This document shows, in pieces, positions 1 through 12,831 of a stretch of 64,000 nt of DNA. The notes beneath the pieces were generated by a model. It was not told the DNA's origin. It made no database searches and saw only the letters and a list, made by a program, of their open reading frames with translations. Position numbers and translations under genes: made by a program. This DNA is from Rotaria sordida. Taxonomy: Eukaryota; Rotifera; Eurotatoria; Philodinida; Philodinidae. The stretch lies in NCBI GenBank assembly GCA_905250125.1, contig CAJNOL010000720.1, positions 44,427 through 108,426 of the forward strand, written 5' to 3'. Numbering within the stretch: the first letter of the stretch is position 1; each line of letters opens with the position of its first letter.

Positions 1-2
1 AA

Positions 3-3000
3 ATGGCAACAACCGCAACATTGACAGCTGTATCAGCATCAAATACAAATAGTAATAACACGGATACTAACAAACGAAAAACTGAAGAGAATATAGGGCC
101 TACAACAAATAGAAAACCGACACATCGTCGTGTTATAACACAACCCCAAATAGATACACAAAAAAAAATGAAATCATCAATTGATATAGATGATAGTGAT
201 GGTTTAAATAAAACTAATTTATTAAATCGACCTACATCAACATTTCGTATACCTAAAATAGGAAGGTAGGTTATTCATTTTGTTTTATTCCTTTTAGGTT
301 AAATTCAAATTACATCGATCGACAAAGTCCGTGTTATTATATTTCTTTTTTCTTTGTTATTGTTATTGTATCTCGTGGTTTTTTTTTGTATTTTTATAAT
401 GTATCGATTTGTGAAGATTATTTTTGTTTTTCAATGATGTACAAATAATTTTTAATTTTTTAGGAATCAATACCAAGGTAATTTAGGTGATTTTTTTTAA
501 AAAAAAAAGAAAAAAAAACCTATAAAAGAAAAACAAAAACGGTAGGTAATTTTTTTGTCAGATGAATGAATAGATTCTCTTTTTTATGTAATATATATAT
601 ATTATTATTATATGACGAAATAAAATGAATTAAAACAAAATGATCAAGGAATTCAATATCTATATGTTGATACCAATGGTGCTGAATACAGAGACGGACT
701 TTGTCGATCGATATACATATATGCTGTTTTATTTTATTTTATTTTTTTAAAACTCTATGTGTATATATGTCATTTTATTTTTTTTTAATTTATTTCAGGT
801 CAAATACGAATGTTCCATCACCACCATCAGAAATAAATGAAACTATACCAGTACCTCCTACATCTACAAATCAACAAACAAAAATGAATATATCATTAAA
901 TCGACAATCGAGTGATGAACTTAATTCTCAACAAGGAAAAAGAAAATTTTCTTTAAGCCAATATATTGAACGTAAAAAATTAAAATCGAATGAATTACAA
1001 CAGACTCCTTTAGCTGATACTGATATGCGAATAAATAATACGGGAAATTCAAAGGTGAGAAAGATAAAAAACAAAAAGTCAATATTTAGAAAGTAACTTT
1101 AATAAATCTCTGATTGAAAATATCAATTCGAGAATTGATTGACTTGAATACATCGAATTTAGCAAAAAAAAACAAACAGCGTTGTTGTTCTAACCGGCGT
1201 TTATGTCTTGTTATGTCCTTTATGTTTACTGTATCATAGATAGAAGATTCTAATCTGTTTTGATTCTTAAGTTGTAGTGACATTTTCATGTTTCGTAATG
1301 GTCTTCACACTCCACGAATGGATATAATCATGAAATTTTTTATCAGTTATCGAATTCCTATTGAATTCTCGAATGTGAAGGTCAATCACAGTGAGTTTTA
1401 ATATCCTCATGTGAATAACAAATCTATGTTGACCTTCTAGACTTCATTGTATGAAGGTTAATCGCGCTCTATTTATCATTCACCAAGTACTTTGGACGAT
1501 TATTGTGGATAAAATCAATCATGAGATATTTAATATATATCGAAAGAATCGATATTTGAAAATTGATTAGAAATCTTAAAGTCTACTTGTTTAATTTCGT
1601 ATTCGATAATTAGAAATAGAAAATGTATGATTAATAAAAAAAAAAATAATGAGTGTATAATTTGTTTGTTTTTCACTTTCTCTCATCTTCTATTGACATG
1701 TAATTTAATTTCGATATACAAAAAAAATAATTTACAATCTTATCTATTTCATAGACATCACCACCTACATCCATCGATGATGATTCACTTAATATATCCG
1801 ATAATCAACCTGTAATTAGTCCAAAACCTGATGAAATAAGTAAATTCAACAAACAAAATTTTTATTAATTTAATTTTATAAATTTTCTTTTTTTGTTTTT
1901 CAAGATACAATTATAAAAAGTAATTTAAGTGAACCAGGTGTTAAAAAAATAATCAAAAAAAAAGTAATATGGGCTGATGAAAAAAATCAAACACTTGTAC
2001 AAACATCATTTTTTGAAGTTGATGATTCAGAATTATCTGATATGCATATATTTTCACGTACATGTGCAACAAATATATCAATAGCACAATTAGAAAAAGT
2101 TATGGAACGTGATTTTCGTAAAAGACGTGGTATACAAGATATGAATTCAATTGATAATGATGATAAACAAATTTTATTACCATTACCACCATTAATAAAA
2201 ATTTTATTACCTGATACAATACAAATTCCACAAATTGTTTCACAAGAACGTTTTGTACAAGAAGAACGTGAAAAAACTGTTTTACAAGCACTTTTTATAC
2301 GTTCATTTTTACCTGATAGTCCAGGTGAACCAGATGGTGATCTTATTGGACATAATCATCATAGTGAACCAAAATTAATTCCACTTGAAGATGTAAGAAT
2401 ATATATAGAAATAAAAAATAATTTATCGCGATCATTAAAATATTATCATATTGATTTTGTTTTTTGTTTTTATAAAATAAATTCTTTACACAAAAAAAAA
2501 ATATTTATGTATATGTATGTAGGATACTTCATCATCTTTATCGAGTACAGTAAACAGCAATAATACAACAATAGCAACAACAACAACCAATATACCTTTA
2601 GTTTCAATAAATAATCCAACAACAACAACAACAACAACAATAACAAACAATACAGTTACATCGAGTCTTTCGCCATTTTCATTTGGTGATGTATCACCTG
2701 AAGTTGCTCAAATTCTTGCACAGGCTAAAGGAAATTTAACATCAGCTACAGCAAATAATCTATCAACAACAACAGTACCATCAAATTCATTAATTAATTT
2801 ATCTACAACAATAACAACAACAACATCAACAATAACAAATCCAACTATTTCAACAACAACAACACCTAATCTTCCGGCACCACCAAATTTTCTTTCAGCT
2901 TTACTTAATGTTGCACGAACTACTAACAATGAAACACCTAATGGTAAGAATATAATATATTTGATTGTAGAAATTTTGATATGACAAAATCATATTTGTT

Positions 3001-4945
3001 TAAATCAATTAAAGAATTTTGCACGGTTTGGGCCGATACTTATACTAAGAAAACTAAATTCAATAGATACAAAATTTCATGAATCTATTATTCAATTGTT
3101 GGGATGAAAGATCTGAGTATATAAGTATAATATTGTTTTCTTTAAGTATTGAAATATACGCCATCATTAATCTTAACAACTGAAATTAAAATTTTCACAT
3201 CTATCTAATGATTTAACGGTGTCGATTCTACGTGATATTTTTGGAGTCGAACTCCAACATTTGGCTGCATGTACAAAAGTACCCTCACAATTATGCGATC
3301 TCTCAAACTTAAGTACGAAGAGTTTGGAATTATCTCAATCTGTTGTAATTAGAGATGTAAGCCAAAGGATCGAATAGCGGCGCCAGCTGCTGGAAATACG
3401 ATTTATACCTCTAGTTCAAAAAACACTTATCTACCTTTAAGTCTTGATATAGTATGAATAAACAGATAATAATTTATGTAATAATTTTATCAATCGAAAA
3501 CATTTCTTATGCTCTCCTCATTCGAAATTTCTAACAATAGTTGCATTTCCGTTTATTCTATTGATGAGTAATACAGGGTGGATCAAAAATCATCGAGCAG
3601 TCTTGAATTTCGAATAACTTTTGATAGAATCAAGATAAAAGGTTGTGATTTTTACCATTCAAAACAGCGTCTGGTACTACGAAGTTCTATGTATTATTCA
3701 ACAATATAGATTATTGATAGTGATCTTTAGCAAGATTTTGATAACTCTATGAATAAAGATATAGAGGTTCGATTCGTGTACCCACGATTTACGCTAACGT
3801 CAACAACCAAACCTATTATCTTCTTCCGATAGAGAGTTTTAAATGCAACAGCGATAATGATGAGCGTGATCCTAACGTACCCTTTAGAATTGAACTTCGA
3901 TATAATTTTCATAGAGCTGGCAGTATTTTACCGAAGACCACTGACTTATTACCATGGTAACAAGCAGTAAATGGAACTATGTAGTAACAGAGCCTCTTTT
4001 GAATGGTGAAAGGCGCAGCTTTTTATCTTGATCCTATCAAAAGCTATTCGAAATAAAACACTGCCCGGTGACTTCTGATCCACCCTGTAGAATGGTTTTG
4101 TTTGTTGGACTTTTGTTCTTGAGATATCAAAATTTTACTGATTTATTTTTCAACAAAAAAAAATTGTGATCACTTGAATAATCGACTGTCAACTTTGCAT
4201 GAAACAAAATTCTCAATGAGATTTGTTCAATGGATGAAATTGTAATTTTTCTCATATTTTCTATTCTGAGATATTATATATTGACATCTCAAGAAAGGAA
4301 GTATTAGTTGCATAATCAACGAATCTCATTGAAGAGATTTCTTTCGTAATTTAAAGATCAATCTATAATTCTGTACTAAATTAAATCATTTTTCACAAAA
4401 AATTTTTTTTTTCTAGTTCCGTCGCCGAATACAATAGCTAATATTTTGCCAAATCTTCCATTAAATTTTAATTTACCTCCACCTCCAACATCTTTTCCAT
4501 TGGGTCAATTGATAGCAAATGCTCTGACACTTGGTATACCACCACCACCAACTGCTAGTAAGCAAAAAATAGTCTACGAAATTGAAACAAATATTTGTCT
4601 TATTATTTTTATTATTTAGATCCTTCTCTTTTTCAAACATCACCGGCTACGTTTACAACACCACCACCAAATCTATCTAATCCAATAGTTAATTCAGTTC
4701 CATCATCATCATCATCATCATCAGTGAATTCTAAACCACCATCTGTTCGTTTTGTTTCTGCTATTGGCCATCAAACACGACCGAATCTAACAAACCATAA
4801 TAATCATAATAACAATATTAATCATAATAATAATAATAATAATAATAATGAACATCAAATTTCATCTTCTCGTGAGAACAGTAGAGAACATAATTTTCGA
4901 CGAGGTCCACCAAATAATAATCGTCGAGATTATTATCAAAGTCGA

Positions 4946-4993
<48 letters not shown>

Positions 4994-5011
4994 CGAAATA
5001 TATTCTCTTAG
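3..5011 (+). CDS. PPP1R10: PNUTS (PPP1R10) homologue, 5'-partial, 7 exons visible
   Basis: Regulatory and targeting subunit of nuclear protein phosphatase 1, a family acting in RNA polymerase II termination and chromatin. Exons 3-265, 799-1054, 1755-1839, 1905-2392, 2523-2943, 4417-4557 and 4620-5011 splice in frame at GT-AG sites and give about 681 codons. The RVxF-type PP1-docking motif KVIW lies at 1961-1972 within KKKVIWADEK. It is followed by the PNUTS-specific blocks SQERFVQEEREK and PKLIPLEDV (about 2248-2392). After that come Thr/Asn/Pro-rich low-complexity sequence and a poly-Asn tract coded by (AAT)n at about 4948-4992. The N-terminal TFIIS-N-like domain should lie upstream of the window, so the ATG at 3 is probably internal. 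The C-terminal CCCH finger of vertebrate PNUTS is not seen before the stop; it may be lost, or the AAT run may hide a length error. Intron 5 carries a mariner-type MITE. Confidence 0.85.
3572..4089. mobile_element. Mariner-type MITE in PNUTS intron 5
   Basis: The ends read TACAGGGTGGATCA at the left and TGATCCACCCTGTA at the right, with TA at both outer edges. The terminal inverted repeats remain alignable for roughly 120 bp per arm (for example CGAATAACTTTTGATAGAAT against a matching right arm). No transposase is inside. TA-flanked CAGGGTG ends are typical of Tc1/mariner. The element at 50069-50642 has the same ends. Confidence 0.8.
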
Positions 5012-5674
5012 AAAAATCATGATAAGAATTTGGATTAGCACCTTATTTCAAAAACTAAAAATAAAAAGAAACCAACCTGGTGGTCAATCCTGTGATATAA
5101 TCTGAATAATAATGGAAAAAAAAAGACTCATGTTCTAACTGCACATATATTGTGTGATAAGTCTTATTTGTTTCTTTTTTTTCTCTCTTTTGTGTGTAGA
5201 CTAGCCGGCTAAGGTATGTCTATTTATGAAATATGTATGTTGGTTTGATTTTATTCATTCCTTATTTCATTATCTTTTTTTTCTTTTTTTTTTTGTTGAT
5301 TATGTTCTTTTGCGCTTATCTATTCTCACTAAAACCTATATATATATATATATATATACATATTATCCGTCTTTGTCATTCTTGATCGTTGATCTTTTCA
5401 AATTGTGTTTCAAATTGTTAGAAGAAAAAAAAAGTCAGTATTTTGGTTGTTTGTTTGTTTGGTTTTTTTTTGTACATTTTGCAAGAAAAAAAAAACATGA
5501 ATAACTCTTTTCGATGATGATAATGAAGAAAAAATATAAAGATTGACATGATGGAACATCTTGTTTTTTTTTTTTTTTTTTTTTTTTTTTGTTTAATTAT
5601 TTCTTTTATATTCTAGATATATATATATATATAAGATGATATATTAATACAGGTAGTAATAGTCAAAAACAAAA
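5012..5674 (+). other. PNUTS-TFIIB intergenic spacer
   Basis: AT-rich spacer with long T runs, a (TA)n stretch near 5340-5357, and no credible ORF. Just before the TFIIB start the sequence TATTAATACAG (ending 5652) gives a plausible 3' splice acceptor about 22 nt upstream of the ATG. It could serve spliced-leader addition; this is inference only. Confidence 0.4.
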
Positions 5675-8618
5675 ATGTCAAGGTATGAAAAATAATTTGA
5701 TTGATTTTATTATTATTATTATTATTATTTTGTATTTTTTGATTAGATACGTTAAACAATTGGCATGTCGATTTCATCCAGAAGCAACATTAGTTGAAGA
5801 TTATCGTGCTGGTGATATGGTTTGCCCAGAATGTGGTTTAGTTGTTGGCGATCGGTATGAAATATATATATATAGAGAGAATTCATATTTATAAATTATA
5901 GTAACACGATAGATCTTTATTAGAGAAGTATGGAATTTCAAAATTAAAATTGAATGGTACTAGAATTTAGTCAAACACATGCTTAATCTTCGCAGAGATT
6001 TATTAGCATATTTTCAGAATACAAACAAACAGGTAGGTTGTTGGAAAATGAGAAAGATATGATTGAGTTCGTTAATTTTTCACTAGGGAAATTATGATGT
6101 ATAGATTTTGTAATAAATCTTAAAGTGAGCGTAGGATGATTGCACATGAGCACTTACTCTTTATGACAGCTGCTCACTTACGAGGAAAGGTTCCCAAATG
6201 TGATGCGCCGTTTTGAATCGGATCTATACCATTTAGTAGAGCTCGATAAGACTAGACAAAGTTTCAAAGCGTTCATGCTCATATGCTGTCCTTCTCGAGT
6301 TATGACTGTTTTTTACTGAATTTTCAATATCTAGTAAAGTATATATATGGGAAAATCGAATTACAGGATTTCGATGTGAAATTGTGCCCAGCAACAAGTC
6401 TCGTAATTGTCAGAATGTTGTCTTCTGCAGATATTCGGTGTCCAGAAAACGATCATGCGTCGCAAGGAATCTATGAGCAAAATTTCAGGTCAAAATCTCG
6501 TAATTCGATTTTCCCATATATATCTTGCTGTAGGTCTAAAATTCAGTAAAACGGTCATAACTCAAGAAGGACAGCGTATAGAGATGAATCCTTTTAGGTT
6601 TCATCTAGTCGCATCGAGTTCTAGTAACTGATATAGATCCGATTCAGAACGGCGCATCACACACTGGGACACCTTTCCTCGTTAGACATACTTGCAAAGG
6701 GTGTGGATTAGAGATGTGCGGAACTAACCACTCGGATCGAAATTCAAGTTTATAGTAAAATATTCTATGGTTTAAAGCAAATTATCTTATAAATCGTATG
6801 AATTAGAACGTAATTCAAGAGCGACAATTCAAAAAGTGCTAGTTGTTGACTCGTTATCTCTAGACCAATGCCAGAATCTGAAAAACTGGAACCCTCGGGA
6901 CTGGTGTCATTAGAAAAGACGTTGCCGGGATTAGGACTACGTCCACAATTGGTGAATAAAAAAGTTACTGGGACCAAAAAAATTTGGTTCCGCACATCTC
7001 TAGTGTGGATGGTTGTAGGTCTAGAGTATTTACATTTTCAAAGAATCTTTCGATCAATTATATATGAATAGCCATTGCACATTAATAAAGATTCGTTTTT
7101 AGAGGTTCTTAGAACTATGAGCTGTCACAGGTCCAAGTCACACTCGATCAATCGCATCGTTCTACGTAAGACTTTGAATGCTCAAAAAATATTTTTGTGG
7201 AATTTGATTTTCGTGCCCGGATCGGATAATTAGTGGAGTAACCAGGAAAAAATTTATAGGGAGGGAGTTAGGGACTTAACTATTCCGATCATGTCTGTAG
7301 AGTAAGCGAAGACTCTCTGGTAATGCGTCAGCATCTTCTTAAGAGAAACTCAATTGTTTGTAAGAGGACACTGAGTCTTCTCTAGTCCCTCGTCTAGTTA
7401 TGCCATTACAAATATGTTTGACTTTCAAGAGTCTAATAACAGAGAATAAGAGCTATAAAATATTAGTTATTGATTGCCTTTTTTTATTCGTATTGTGATG
7501 CATAATGATTATTTAAAATTTTTCTTTAGAATGGTGGATGTTGGTTCTGAATGGCGTACATTTTCTAATGATAAAGATTCGAAAGATATGAGTCGTGTTG
7601 GAGCTGTAGAAAATCCATTATTCGATGGTGATAATCTTGAAACTGTTATGTCATTAGGAACAGGTGCAGGAGCACTTGATGAATTTGGTAAACAAAAATA
7701 TAACAATGGTCCTCGTCAGGTAACTAATCCAGTTTTTTATCTGTCTACTAAAGGAAATATTTTTTATTATTATTAAGATGTCAACTGCAGATAAAGCATT
7801 ACGAAGTGGTTTTGATGCTATTCGACAAATGGCTGGACGTATTAATTTATCAAGTCGAATAATTAATCGAGCATTTTCACTTTTTAAACAATGTTATGAA
7901 AATAAATGTGTACGAGGTCGTTCACAAGATGCCATTGTAGCAACATGTATTTATATAGCTTGTCGACAAGAAGGTGCACAACGTACAATTAAAGGTAAAA
8001 TACATGAGATATATTGTGTATTTATCTAGAATTAATTTATTTTTGTTGTTATATTTTAAGAAATTTGTGCAATTTCAACAACTGCATCAAAAAAAGATAT
8101 TGGTCGATGTTTTAAACAAATTGTTAATAGTTTACCGAATTCTAATCGACCTGAATCAATTGATATTAAAAATTTGGTGGTATGTTTTAAATTTAAATAA
8201 TATCTTCTTCTATAGATTGTTTTTTTTTCTTTATTAAAAGCCTCGATTTTGTAATCAACTTGAACTTCATCAAGAAAATATTATTCAAAAAACAGCTGTT
8301 CATATTGCTGAACGTGCAAAAGAAATTTGCGATATTCAAAGTCGTGCACCAGATTCAATTGCAGGTGCATCAATTTATATGGCTTGTGCAGCTGCTGGAG
8401 AGAAAAAACCAATGAAAGGTAAATAGATAATTTTAAAATAAAAACAGAAAAAAAAACCAAAAAATATATATTTTTTTCTTTTAGATATTCAAGTTGCTGC
8501 TGGTGTTATGGAAAGTACAATACGATTAATATATAAAATCATGTTACCAAAAGCTGCTGAATTATTTCCAAAGGATTTTGTATTTAAATGTCCACCAGCT
8601 AATTTACCACAATCATAA
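5675..8618 (+). CDS. GTF2B: Transcription initiation factor IIB (TFIIB)
   Basis: General RNA polymerase II initiation factor that bridges TBP-bound promoter and polymerase. Exons 5675-5682, 5747-5854, 7530-7719, 7778-7994, 8061-8179, 8241-8418 and 8485-8618 give 317 residues (human is 316). The N-terminal zinc ribbon has C10-x2-H13 and C29-x2-C32 with the spacing of the human protein and the near-invariant [20 protein letters not shown]. The B-reader/linker follows ([12 protein letters not shown]), then two cyclin folds ([39 protein letters not shown], then RFCNQLEL to FPKDFVF). The start was chosen because an 8-nt first exon (ATG TCA AG) splices to give [10 protein letters not shown], five residues shorter than human before the ribbon. 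Exon 5 could also end 3 nt earlier (8176), dropping one Val. Intron 2 is 1675 nt and holds two mobile elements; the other introns are 57-66 nt. Confidence 0.95.
6178..6686. mobile_element. Foldback (long inverted repeat) element in TFIIB intron 2
   Basis: About 505 bp, almost entirely two inverted arms meeting near 6430. Left-arm GATGCGCCGTTTTGAATCGG pairs with right-arm CCGATTCAGAACGGCGCATC, and ACGAGGAAAGGT pairs with ACCTTTCCTCGT at the ends. There is no coding capacity. The superfamily is not clear because no convincing target-site duplication is visible. Confidence 0.7.
6709..7002. mobile_element. hAT-type MITE with 8-bp target duplication
   Basis: 294 bp. Terminal inverted repeats TAGAGATGTGCGGAAC match at both ends (18 of 19 positions). 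The element is flanked by an exact 8-bp direct repeat GTGTGGAT at 6701-6708 and 7003-7010. A YAGNG-type terminus with an 8-bp duplication is diagnostic of hAT elements. It is non-autonomous and lies 22 bp downstream of the foldback element at 6178-6686. Confidence 0.88.
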
Positions 8619-8859
8619 AGAATAAACTGGATTTTCTTTTTTTTTCTTGTTGTCGATGTGTATCTATGGATTTTGCGTGATTTAATTTATAAAGAAAAGA
8701 AAAAAAAACACAACAAAAGAGTAATATATGTCCTGTTTTTGTTTTCACAACCATTCTTGCTTATTGATGTCTCATGTTATATACATTTAATAATAAAACA
8801 CACAGAGAAAGAACAGAAATTAAAAATATTTTCTAATATGCTTTATTTCACTACTTTAG

Positions 8860-10172
8860 ATGGCAACTGCAAATATAAAAACTGAAGATGAAGAATATGA
8901 ACAATGGCATGCAGCTGAAGCAATGCGTAATCCACATCAATGGGCTGATTCTAGTGATGATGAAAATGATGATATAGATAATCATGAATTTTTTGATGCA
9001 CATGATACTGAATTGCATAAAAATCCATCATCTTCCACTGAAGGTCATGCTGAAGCAGAACTTTTACATAAACGTCTTAATTCACAACTATCTACAGATG
9101 AACAAGTACAAAAAAAATCACCAGGTTAGAATAAAATTTCTATTAGATTTTTTGTGATAATTTTTTTGTTTTTTTCTTACTTTCAGAAGATCCATACTTT
9201 ATCGATGAAGAATTACTTGCTGAACGTGAAACACTTTTAACAGAAGAAGATAAAGAAGTAATTTCATTTTTTCTTACTATGACACATTGCTAAAATAGTT
9301 GAAAAGAGAATTCTAAACTTTTACTGGTATTAAATTATAGTAGAACAATAATATGAAAATTCTTTTCCTACTTAAGAATATTCTTTCATAAAATAAATCG
9401 ATTTCTTCCTAACAGATTATTCACATTTAATCATAGAAACGTCATAAAGAATCGCAAACATCAAAAGAAGAAGGTAATAATTTATTCGGTCGTGGTGAAT
9501 ATGATCAAGCATTAGAACAATACAGTCATGCATTATCATTTTGTCCAATGAAATATACTCGTGATCGTGCTGTTATCTATGCAAATCGTGCAGCATGTTT
9601 AATGAAGATGGTATAATCAAAAATATTTAAAAAAAAAACTTTAAATAGAAAAAAAGAATCTTCTTTTTTTTGCTTTTTGTTAATTCATAGGAAAAATATG
9701 AATCTGCTGTTCAATCTTGTACACAATCGATTAAATATGATCCAAATTATATAAAAGCTTTTGTACGTCGTGCTGAATCTTATAAATCTATTGATAAATT
9801 AGAAGAAGCATTACAAGATTATCAGAAAATTCTTGAACTTGATCCAAATAGTGCACAAGCACGAAAAGAAGTCTATGTAAGGATGTTTGATTTTTGTTTT
9901 TTGTCTTTGTTTAATAATTCTTTTTATTTTTAGATTTTACCCGATCAAATAAAAGAACGTAATGAAAAATTAAAAGATGAAATGTTAGGTATGTTATATA
10001 TAGAACTCTTTTCTTTTTTTATTTACAAAAAATTAATCGTTGTTTTTTTTTCTAAGGTAAATTAAAAGAATTGGGAAATATGGTATTAAAACCATTTGGT
10101 CTATCTACAAATAATTTCAAACTTCAACAAGATCCATCGACTGGTTCTTATAGCGTTAATTTTCAAAAATGA
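8860..10172 (+). CDS. TTC1: Tetratricopeptide repeat protein 1 (TTC1)
   Basis: Cytosolic TPR adaptor; the family is linked to Hsp90/Hsc70 and Ras/G-alpha binding. Exons 8860-9124, 9187-9257, 9437-9610, 9691-9876, 9934-9988 and 10057-10172 give 288 residues (human about 292). An acidic N-terminal region ([11 protein letters not shown]) is followed by three TPRs starting at [20 protein letters not shown] and including [20 protein letters not shown] and [20 protein letters not shown]. The family-specific C-terminal block follows: [20 protein letters not shown] and [12 protein letters not shown], ending [10 protein letters not shown]. The ATG sits immediately after TTTCACTACTTTAG, a good splice-acceptor sequence, which fits trans-splicing. 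The gene starts 241 nt downstream of TFIIB on the same strand, so an operon-like arrangement is possible. Confidence 0.95.
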
Positions 10173-10208
10173 ATGTGATATTTTTCTTTGTCTTGCTGTT
10201 TTATATTT

Positions 10209-10226
10209 AATAAACAAGAAAATAAA
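10209..10226 (+). terminator. Polyadenylation signals of TTC1
   Basis: Two AATAAA hexamers (10209-10214 and 10221-10226), 37-54 nt after the TTC1 stop, followed by a T-rich run. Confidence 0.5.
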
Positions 10227-11287
10227 ATTTTAATCGTAACAATCTTTGTTCCATTAAAATTATCAGTTGTATAACAAAATAACATTAATCTTTCACTTTC
10301 TGTTTTGTGTAATTTCTCACTCAGTTATAAAAACTAATAAAGAATCGAATCAAGGATGGTTCCCAAATATTGTGTAGAAATTTCAATAAGCTGCAAACCT
10401 GTAAACAATTAAACTTCTTCTAATTATTCTTTGACTAAGATTAATGGTATTTCTTCAAAAAAATAAATAAATAAATAAAGCCTGATTTCTACAGATACTT
10501 GATACATTTCATAGCGCTTAGCCCGGTATGTATCAGGCCTCGAAACGGGCCGCTCGGCCCAATGATTTTATCCATTTTTGATGTAACCTTTTCTGAGATT
10601 TGGCTCACTCCAGAAGGAGAATAGGGGGAAACTTTTCCACACTACCCCCTCTCCCTTGGTCATCACTTTCTATATTTCTTTCGGACCTCGGCCGAGTCAT
10701 AAAAAATTGGTCCGATTTCGAGGCTTGGTATGCATTTTCATTAAAAACTACTTATCAGCAGCACGCATTTAAGGTATGGATGTGAAGGTAAATAGAAAAT
10801 CTACGCCCATCTTCATCAGAGAAGCATTGATTGAAAGTCCTATTGAAAACTTATTGCATATAAGTAATAATTATTTCAAAAGACAACATTACTTCTAGTG
10901 AGATCAAAGCAGACTGCTCTCAGCACTACATCGGATCGTGCGGGGATACTACGTTTTATTGAAAATGCATATCGCTAAACACTACGGAGTGTCCCAACTT
11001 TTTTTTATAGGATTTATATTTTTTAGGAAAGATTATACTGAAAAACTTTATCGGAACTAATAACCAGTCAAAAAAGCATTCTACGACCGTTCTTCTCATC
11101 AGCGATAAAAGATAGATAACTACAATCGTTTTGACAAATGAAAACTGGCATTGATTAATTCAAGTAGATTTTCTCTGTTGAGTTCTCTGATCGAATTACA
11201 ATCATGACAACCCCCGAAAGTTTGATTCGTTAGACATAATAGAATGCTATGCCTTTCAATTTTATACATATAGAATATATTATAGAT

Positions 11288-11457
11288 GGAAAAAATAGCA
11301 GTCACTCACTCATCCACACACACTAGTCACTTTTTTCGTTCTGTTGCGTCACACGATAAATGGATATATGAATTTTCTCCAATGGATAACGTGCATCAGT
11401 GACAGAATGCAAAAAGTGACCAATGAGTGTGAATGAGTGAGTGACTACTATTTTTCC
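11288..11457. mobile_element. Short foldback MITE (about 170 bp)
   Basis: Inverted arms of about 50 bp: GTCACTCACTCATCCACACA at the left against TGTGAATGAGTGAGTGAC at the right, with GGAAAAAATAG and CTATTTTTCC at the outer ends. Non-coding. Confidence 0.65.
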
Positions 11458-12107
11458 TATTCCTATTATTTTACATATAGTCGAGATATACATCCTGAAG
11501 AAACATATGCCTTAGAGAAAGCAGAAAAAAAGCAAACACTTAATTCGATTATTATTGAATTTAATCCAAAACTGTAACCAAAAATTGAGCATAACTATAG
11601 GAGGAATTTTCCGAAAAATCCATAATAGAAGGCCATACCTTTTTATTCTGGGAGCGGGAGGGGGTATTTCCGACGATTATTTTCTCTTATCCAATATGGA
11701 CCTAGAAATTTTGCTCAAAAATAAAAGTTCGGATCTTTATTACTTGCAGATTAGAAGCTACTCTATAAAATGCATTATTTAAGACACTTTTTGTCTTTCG
11801 ACAAGGCACCTCAATTTTCATTTTTCCTAAACATTCATTTTTCAAAAAATCGACAATCGTTTTACGTTGAAAGAAGTTCTTGTGTAGCTTCACTTGGATA
11901 AAAGCTATAGGTTCGTTCAATATTACAATTTGTAGAGAAGTGTTCACTCTTCAAAAAGATTGACTTCGACAATTGTTAACATGTTCAAAAAGTTTCTCAC
12001 TACTCTTGAACTATAATAGACATAACATTAACTATCTGAGCAGAAGCTCGCCGCTTGAGTTCATAAGAAGATCTCGGTAAGACTAAAAAAATTCTAAGAG
12101 AATTCGT

Positions 12108-12420
12108 TTCCATCGATATTTGTGAAGTTTCGATCCAGCTACCGAATAATGGAATTTTGGTGTGATGGCATTGGGAATATCCTAAAAGTTTCAGCGGAAT
12201 AGAATGTTCTTTTGCTAAGATATCGAATTTCAAAAAAAAAAATGGTCGTTTGCTTGAAAATTTAATATTTCAACAAAGGAACATTCTTCTCGGATGAAAC
12301 TTTCAAGATATTCTCAGACTTATCCATGGACAAAAACTTAGGTTAACATTCCTTTATTTAATTTTTGGGTAGCTGGATCGAAAATTCATAGATGCCTATG
12401 AAGTTTCCTTATAAGCCCGT
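12108..12420. mobile_element. Foldback MITE (about 310 bp)
   Basis: Two inverted arms meet near 12245. TTTCGATCCAGCTACC at the left matches the complement of GGTAGCTGGATCGAAAA at the right. The inner blocks AAAGTTTCAGCGGAATAGAA and TTCTTCTCGGATGAAACTTT also pair. Non-coding. Confidence 0.6.
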
Positions 12421-12831
12421 ATTTGAAACGATTACAAAATTCCAGCATTTAAGTCATCTGAAATGCTTTCAACTGAACACATATCTTGTCTAAAAACGTT
12501 CTGATCATCGGTTATTATTTATTCAAATGATTATTCTCAATAAAATTCTAATATTTAATTTTTCGGTAGCTTCAAAAACTACATCGTTAAAGAAAACTAA
12601 TTTCTATTATTTTATTTTTTTGATGTCACGTTAACCCATAATTAAATAAAAAAAAACATGACGTACACATTGTTCAATAGCGACATTTTTAAATGACAAA
12701 AGCGTATTGGTTAAGAACATATAAATATTCACTTGTCTCTGGTCGGTCGGTTGGTGTTGAATAACAGAACGGAAGAGTAAAATACAAAACTTTAATGTGA
12801 TCCTTTTCTTTTTTTGGTGCTAAGTAACAAT

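Larger units (their letters stand above)
10227..12831. other. Gene-free region with two foldback repeats
   Basis: No ORF here looks like a gene. The region has a short GC-rich patch (about 10520-10730) with weak inverted similarity (AGGCCTCGAAAC near 10532 and its approximate complement near 10718), plus the two foldback elements listed separately. The last 100 nt are AT-rich and probably hold the promoter or trans-splice site of the following gene: a U-rich tract ends in GCTAAG about 8 nt before the ATG at 12832. Confidence 0.4.

Noticed and set aside
3340-3400. TTAGAGATGTAAGCC near 3351, similar to the hAT MITE end
   Set aside because: No matching right end or 8-bp duplication was found, so a single short similarity is not enough.
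5685-5746. ORF start [14 protein letters not shown] upstream of the TFIIB ribbon
   Set aside because: This is the translated first intron; splicing from 5682 to 5747 gives a normal TFIIB N-terminus.
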